Shown: positions 60,601-64,000 of the stretch, one piece after another
Numbering within the stretch: position 1 is the stretch's first letter
How the letters are laid out: every line of letters starts with the position of its first letter
Assembly: GCF_012396235.1 (NCBI RefSeq)
Contig: NZ_JAAXPA010000001.1
Location: forward strand, 414,618 to 478,617
Origin: Rhodococcus opacus
GTDB taxonomy: Bacteria; Actinomycetota; Actinomycetes; Mycobacteriales; Mycobacteriaceae
DNA: 64,000 nt
Direction: 5' to 3'
Made by a program: the position numbers and the translations under genes
The notes under the pieces: generated by a model
What the model was told of the DNA's origin: nothing
The model's database searches: none
Seen by the model: only the letters and a program-made list of their open reading frames with translations

Positions 60601-61818
60601 TCAGATGACGTTGCGGGCGCGGTAGTCGTCGAGCTGATCACCCGACAGATTCAGCAATCCGCCGAGGATCTCGTCGGTGTGCTCACCCAGTTCGGGTCCG
60701 GCCCAGCGGATCTGTGTGGGTTCGCCGTCGAGCTGCGGGACCACTCCGGGGAAGCGCACCTCTTCGGGTTCCCCGTCGACGGACACCTTCAGGCTCTGCA
60801 GCATGCCGCGGGCGTTGTAGTGCTCGTCGTCGGCGATCTGCACGGCGTCGTACACCTCGCCCACGGGCACACCGGCGGCGCCGAGTTCGGCGACGACGTC
60901 GCGGGGGCGACGCACCGACGTCCACGACGAGATGGCCTCGTCGAGTTCGGCTTCCCGACGGAATCGCTGATCACCGTCGGCGAGCTCGGGATCGTCGGCC
61001 AGATCGCCGCGCCCCACGGCCTGCATCAACCGGCCGAACACGCCACTCGAGTTGCCGGCGATGATGACGGAGCCGCCGTCGCACGGATAGACGCCGCTGG
61101 GCACCACGCCGGGCAGGTTGCCCGCGGTCCGTTCTCGGACCATGCCGTACGCGTCGTAGTCGGGGACGAGGGATTCCATCGCCATGAACACCGACTCGTA
61201 CAGGGCCACGTCCGCGACGCGCGGGGTCGAGTGATCGCCCTGCCTCGCCTTGGCCAGCAACATCATCAGAGCGCCGATCGCGCCGTGCAGTCCGGCGAGC
61301 GTGTCGGCGATGGGGGCGGCGGCCCGGACCGATTGACGGTCCGGATAGCCGGTGACGTGCCGGAGTCCGCCGAAGGCCTCGGCGACGCCGCCGAAGCCGG
61401 TGCGCTCCCGGTACGGGCCCGTCTGCCCGTAGCCGGAGATCCGGACCAGCACGATGTCGGGGTTGGCGGCCGTCAGCTGGTCGGGCCCGATCCCCCACCG
61501 CTCGAGCGTTCCTGGACGGAAGTTCTCGATGACGACATCCGACTTCGCGGCGAGGTCGAGAATGATCGCGCGGCCCTCGTCGGTCCGGAGGTCGAGGGTG
61601 ACGGACCGCTTGTTGCGCGCGATCGTGCGAAACATCATCGACGTCGCGCCGCGGCGGCGACGCCAGCCCCGCAGTTCGTCGCCGACGCCCGGTCGCTCGA
61701 TCTTGACGACCTCGGCGCCGAAGTCGGCGAAGATGCGGCTCGCCATGGGGGCTGCGATGAAGTTGCCGAGTTCCAGCACACGGATGCCGTGCAGTGGGCC
61801 GTTCTCTGGGACCTGCAT
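60601..61818 (-). CDS. CaiB/BaiF family (type III) CoA-transferase
   Basis: 405 residues. The family opening GIRVLELGNFIAAPMASRIFADFGAEVVKIERP and GDELRGW, then NKRSVTLDLRTDEGRAI and VVIENFRPGTLERWG. The catalytic Asp is probably in RVADVALYESVF near residue 203. It moves CoA between organic acids. As first gene of an operon with an HMG-CoA-lyase-like enzyme and a dicarboxylate carrier, it would activate the imported acid using succinyl-CoA or another donor. ATG 61818 has GGGAGA about 10 bases upstream. Confidence 0.9.
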   Translation of the reverse strand: MQVPENGPLHGIRVLELGNFIAAPMASRIFADFGAEVVKIERPGVGDELRGWRRRRGATSMMFRTIARNKRSVTLDLRTDEGRAIILDLAAKSDVVIENFRPGTLERWGIGPDQLTAANPDIVLVRISGYGQTGPYRERTGFGGVAEAFGGLRHVTGYPDRQSVRAAAPIADTLAGLHGAIGALMMLLAKARQGDHSTPRVADVALYESVFMAMESLVPDYDAYGMVRERTAGNLPGVVPSGVYPCDGGSVIIAGNSSGVFGRLMQAVGRGDLADDPELADGDQRFRREAELDEAISSWTSVRRPRDVVAELGAAGVPVGEVYDAVQIADDEHYNARGMLQSLKVSVDGEPEEVRFPGVVPQLDGEPTQIRWAGPELGEHTDEILGGLLNLSGDQLDDYRARNVI

Positions 61819-61872
61819 GTGAGAGTTCTCCCTCGTCGATCTGTACTGGATGACGACTGGGTTCCTACCTGC

Positions 61873-61917
61873 TGATTCTCATTATTTGGCAGTTAGATTC
61901 CCGTCTGATAAGAATGA
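61873..61917. promoter_or_regulatory. Imperfect inverted repeat in divergent promoter region
   Basis: TGATTCTCATTA (61873-61884) and TGATAAGAATGA (61906-61917) form an imperfect inverted repeat (9 of 12). It lies between the divergent CoA-transferase and gamma-carbonic-anhydrase genes. The nearby IclR would be a candidate binder. Confidence 0.3.
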
Positions 61918-62031
61918 CGGTAGTGGTAGCAGTCACAATTGGCAATGCCCGGAGTCCGCGCCACACGACAATGGACGACGGGACGCTGCGGAATGCAGCA
62001 GGAATCCGCTGCTCGACAGGAGGAGAACACG

Positions 62032-62574
62032 GTGAGAGAACCACACGTCGTTGCGATCGATGGACGTTCGCCGCGCGCGGAGAAGACCACGTGGGTCGCG
62101 CCGACCGCCGCGGTGATCGGCGCCGCAACACTCGGCGCGGAGACCAGCGTCTGGTACGGCGCGGTGCTGCGTGCCGATTGCGATTCCATCACCCTCGGCG
62201 AGGGCAGCAACATTCAGGACGGAGTGGCCGTTCACGTCGATCCGGGTTTCCCCGTCGTCGTCGGCCGGAACGTCAGTGTGGGGCACAACGCCGTCCTGCA
62301 CGGCTGCACCGTGGGGGACGGCGCCCTCGTGGGCATGGGAGCCACCGTCCTCAACGGAGCGGTGATCGGCGAGCAGTCGCTGGTCGCCGCCGGCGCGCTG
62401 GTACTCGAGGGCACGCGAATTCCGCCGCGCTCACTCGTCGCCGGCGTGCCCGCCAAGGTGCGTCGCGAACTGACCGACGACGAGGTGGCCCACAACGCCG
62501 CCAACGCAGCGGTCTACCGTCAACTGGCGCAGCAACATCGGTCGGCGGACGTCACCACGTTCGACATCGCCTGA
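62032..62574 (+). CDS. Gamma-carbonic anhydrase-like left-handed beta-helix protein
   Basis: 180 residues. Hexapeptide repeats run through the protein (VIGAATLGAETSVWYGAVLRAD, ITLGEGSNIQDGVAVHV, VTVGDGALVGMGATVLNGAVIGE). Three His residues, in VAVHVDP and VGHNAVLHGC, sit where gamma-carbonic anhydrases bind zinc or iron. A C-terminal helix (DDEVAHNAANAAVYRQLAQQH) closes it. Start is GTG 62032 with GGAGGA 8 bases upstream. Many such proteins (YrdA, PaaY) are carbonic-anhydrase-like or act as thioesterases; with the CoA-transferase operon opposite, a PaaY-type CoA-ester hydrolase role is also possible. Confidence 0.87.
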   Translation: MREPHVVAIDGRSPRAEKTTWVAPTAAVIGAATLGAETSVWYGAVLRADCDSITLGEGSNIQDGVAVHVDPGFPVVVGRNVSVGHNAVLHGCTVGDGALVGMGATVLNGAVIGEQSLVAAGALVLEGTRIPPRSLVAGVPAKVRRELTDDEVAHNAANAAVYRQLAQQHRSADVTTFDIA

Positions 62575-62579
62575 GCGAG

Positions 62580-63227
62580 TCAGTCGCCCGGAACGGATTT
62601 CTCGATCTGCCGCGCGGCAGCGACGACTGCGCGGCCCATCGACGCACCCAGGTTCTTCCCCATCCGCCCCTCGGGACCCGACACGCACACGGCAGCCACG
62701 ATCTCGCCGTGCCTGCGGACCGGCGCACTGATGGACGCGGATCCCGGTGTGCGTTCCGAAACCGACACCCACCAACCCGATTTCACGGCTTCGGGGTCTG
62801 CCTCCCAGTCTCCGGACAGCACGTGGCCGCTCGACCCCTGCGGTAGCGGTACCAACGTTCCGACGGGCAACGCCACCCGCAGTTCGTGCTGGGAATCGAC
62901 GCTTGCGGCGCAGAGACGGGATTCGCCCCGGCGAACCCACAACTGCGCGGATTCCCCTGTCGCCTCGCTCAATTCCCGCAGCGCCGGAATCGCGAGGTCG
63001 CTCAACGCCGTGGTGACGAATCGCTGACCCAGGTAGAAGCGGCCTTCCTCATCCTTGCGCAGAAGGCCGTGCTTGACCATGTCGGTCGCCAGCCGGTACG
63101 TGGTCGACAGGGACAGGTCGAGTTCACGGGCGAGGTCGCTCGCGCCCATCGGGCTCGACTCGACGACGTCGAGGATCGCCACCGCGCGGGCGAGCACTCC
63201 GACGCCGATCTCACTCCGCGCAACCAT
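62580..63227 (-). CDS. IclR-family transcriptional regulator
   Basis: 215 residues. Winged HTH: VLARAVAILDVVESSPMGASDLARELDLSLSTTYRLATDMVKHGLLRKDEEGRFYLG. The effector domain has ALRELSEATGESAQLWVRRGESRLCAASVDS and SISAPVRRHGEIVAAVCVSGPEGRM. IclR proteins usually control nearby catabolic operons. It is convergent with the gamma-carbonic-anhydrase gene (5 bp) and divergent from hppD (217 bp), so tyrosine catabolism or the CoA-transferase operon are likely targets. Confidence 0.92.
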   Translation of the reverse strand: MVARSEIGVGVLARAVAILDVVESSPMGASDLARELDLSLSTTYRLATDMVKHGLLRKDEEGRFYLGQRFVTTALSDLAIPALRELSEATGESAQLWVRRGESRLCAASVDSQHELRVALPVGTLVPLPQGSSGHVLSGDWEADPEAVKSGWWVSVSERTPGSASISAPVRRHGEIVAAVCVSGPEGRMGKNLGASMGRAVVAAARQIEKSVPGD

Positions 63228-63337
63228 CGCAGTCCATTTCTATTGCCCCATTGAAGTATTCAGATTGTATAGGAAAGCGGCGCGCGACCGTCCGCATCCC
63301 GTCGATACGGCTAGTTGCCCGGGTGCCGGTTGACGAC

Positions 63338-63357
63338 GGGAACCGGGGCCGGTTACC
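63338..63357. promoter_or_regulatory. IclR-type operator candidate upstream of hppD
   Basis: A 20-bp near-palindrome with half-sites GGGAACCGG and CCGGTTACC (eight of nine pairs match), midway between the divergent iclR and hppD starts. Confidence 0.4.
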
Positions 63358-63393
63358 TCTGTGACAGGCATTCGCCATTTCCCCGGTGCGTAG

Positions 63394-64000
<607 letters not shown>

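Overview
The window is high-GC actinobacterial chromosome, most likely Rhodococcus of the jostii/opacus type. This is inferred from the GC bias, a FadE25-type acyl-CoA dehydrogenase, an Rv3273-type SulP/carbonic anhydrase fusion, an Rv1264-type adenylate cyclase and a very large NRPS gene. No rRNA, tRNA, CRISPR array or origin was seen, and no gene-free stretch exceeds about 220 bases.

1-30055 (minus strand) is a non-ribosomal peptide region. A 26.7-kb gene (30055 to 3356, about 8,900 residues) encodes seven modules, two epimerases and a terminal thioesterase. It is followed 164 bp later by a second NRPS gene that leaves the window at base 1. Both begin with the same odd initiation unit: an EntF-like condensation domain, then the C-terminal half of a second condensation domain lacking the HHxxxDG motif, then an adenylation domain. 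Thr codes are readable in modules 2 and 5, and modules 3 and 5 are followed by epimerases, so an N-capped heptapeptide aa1-Thr-D-aa3-aa4-D-Thr-aa6-aa7 is predicted. A TetR gene is divergent from the giant gene.

30174-46132 holds lipid and transport genes: TetR, fadE25, a 3-hydroxybutyryl-CoA dehydrogenase, a UbiG-like methyltransferase, a polytopic membrane protein, three MFS transporters, a small secreted protein, a GNAT, a TetR overlapping a small alarmone synthetase, an S4 protein, a lipid kinase overlapping an agpS-type flavoenzyme, and an aldo/keto reductase.

46217-52381 holds a DinB-like protein, ilvD, a complete IS982-family element inserted exactly at the stop codon of a secreted S1 protease, a protein of unknown function, a class III adenylate cyclase and an unlisted 34-residue ORF.

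52475-55816 is a TetR / MFS exporter / AurF-like diiron oxygenase unit with operator-like palindromes. 55818-58097 is the SulP-carbonic anhydrase fusion. 58319-61818 is a three-gene operon (CoA-transferase, HMG-CoA-lyase-like enzyme, MatC-like carrier) that looks like a dicarboxylate or hydroxymethylglutarate catabolic cassette. It is divergent from a gamma-carbonic-anhydrase-like gene. An IclR gene then lies divergent from the start of 4-hydroxyphenylpyruvate dioxygenase at the right edge.
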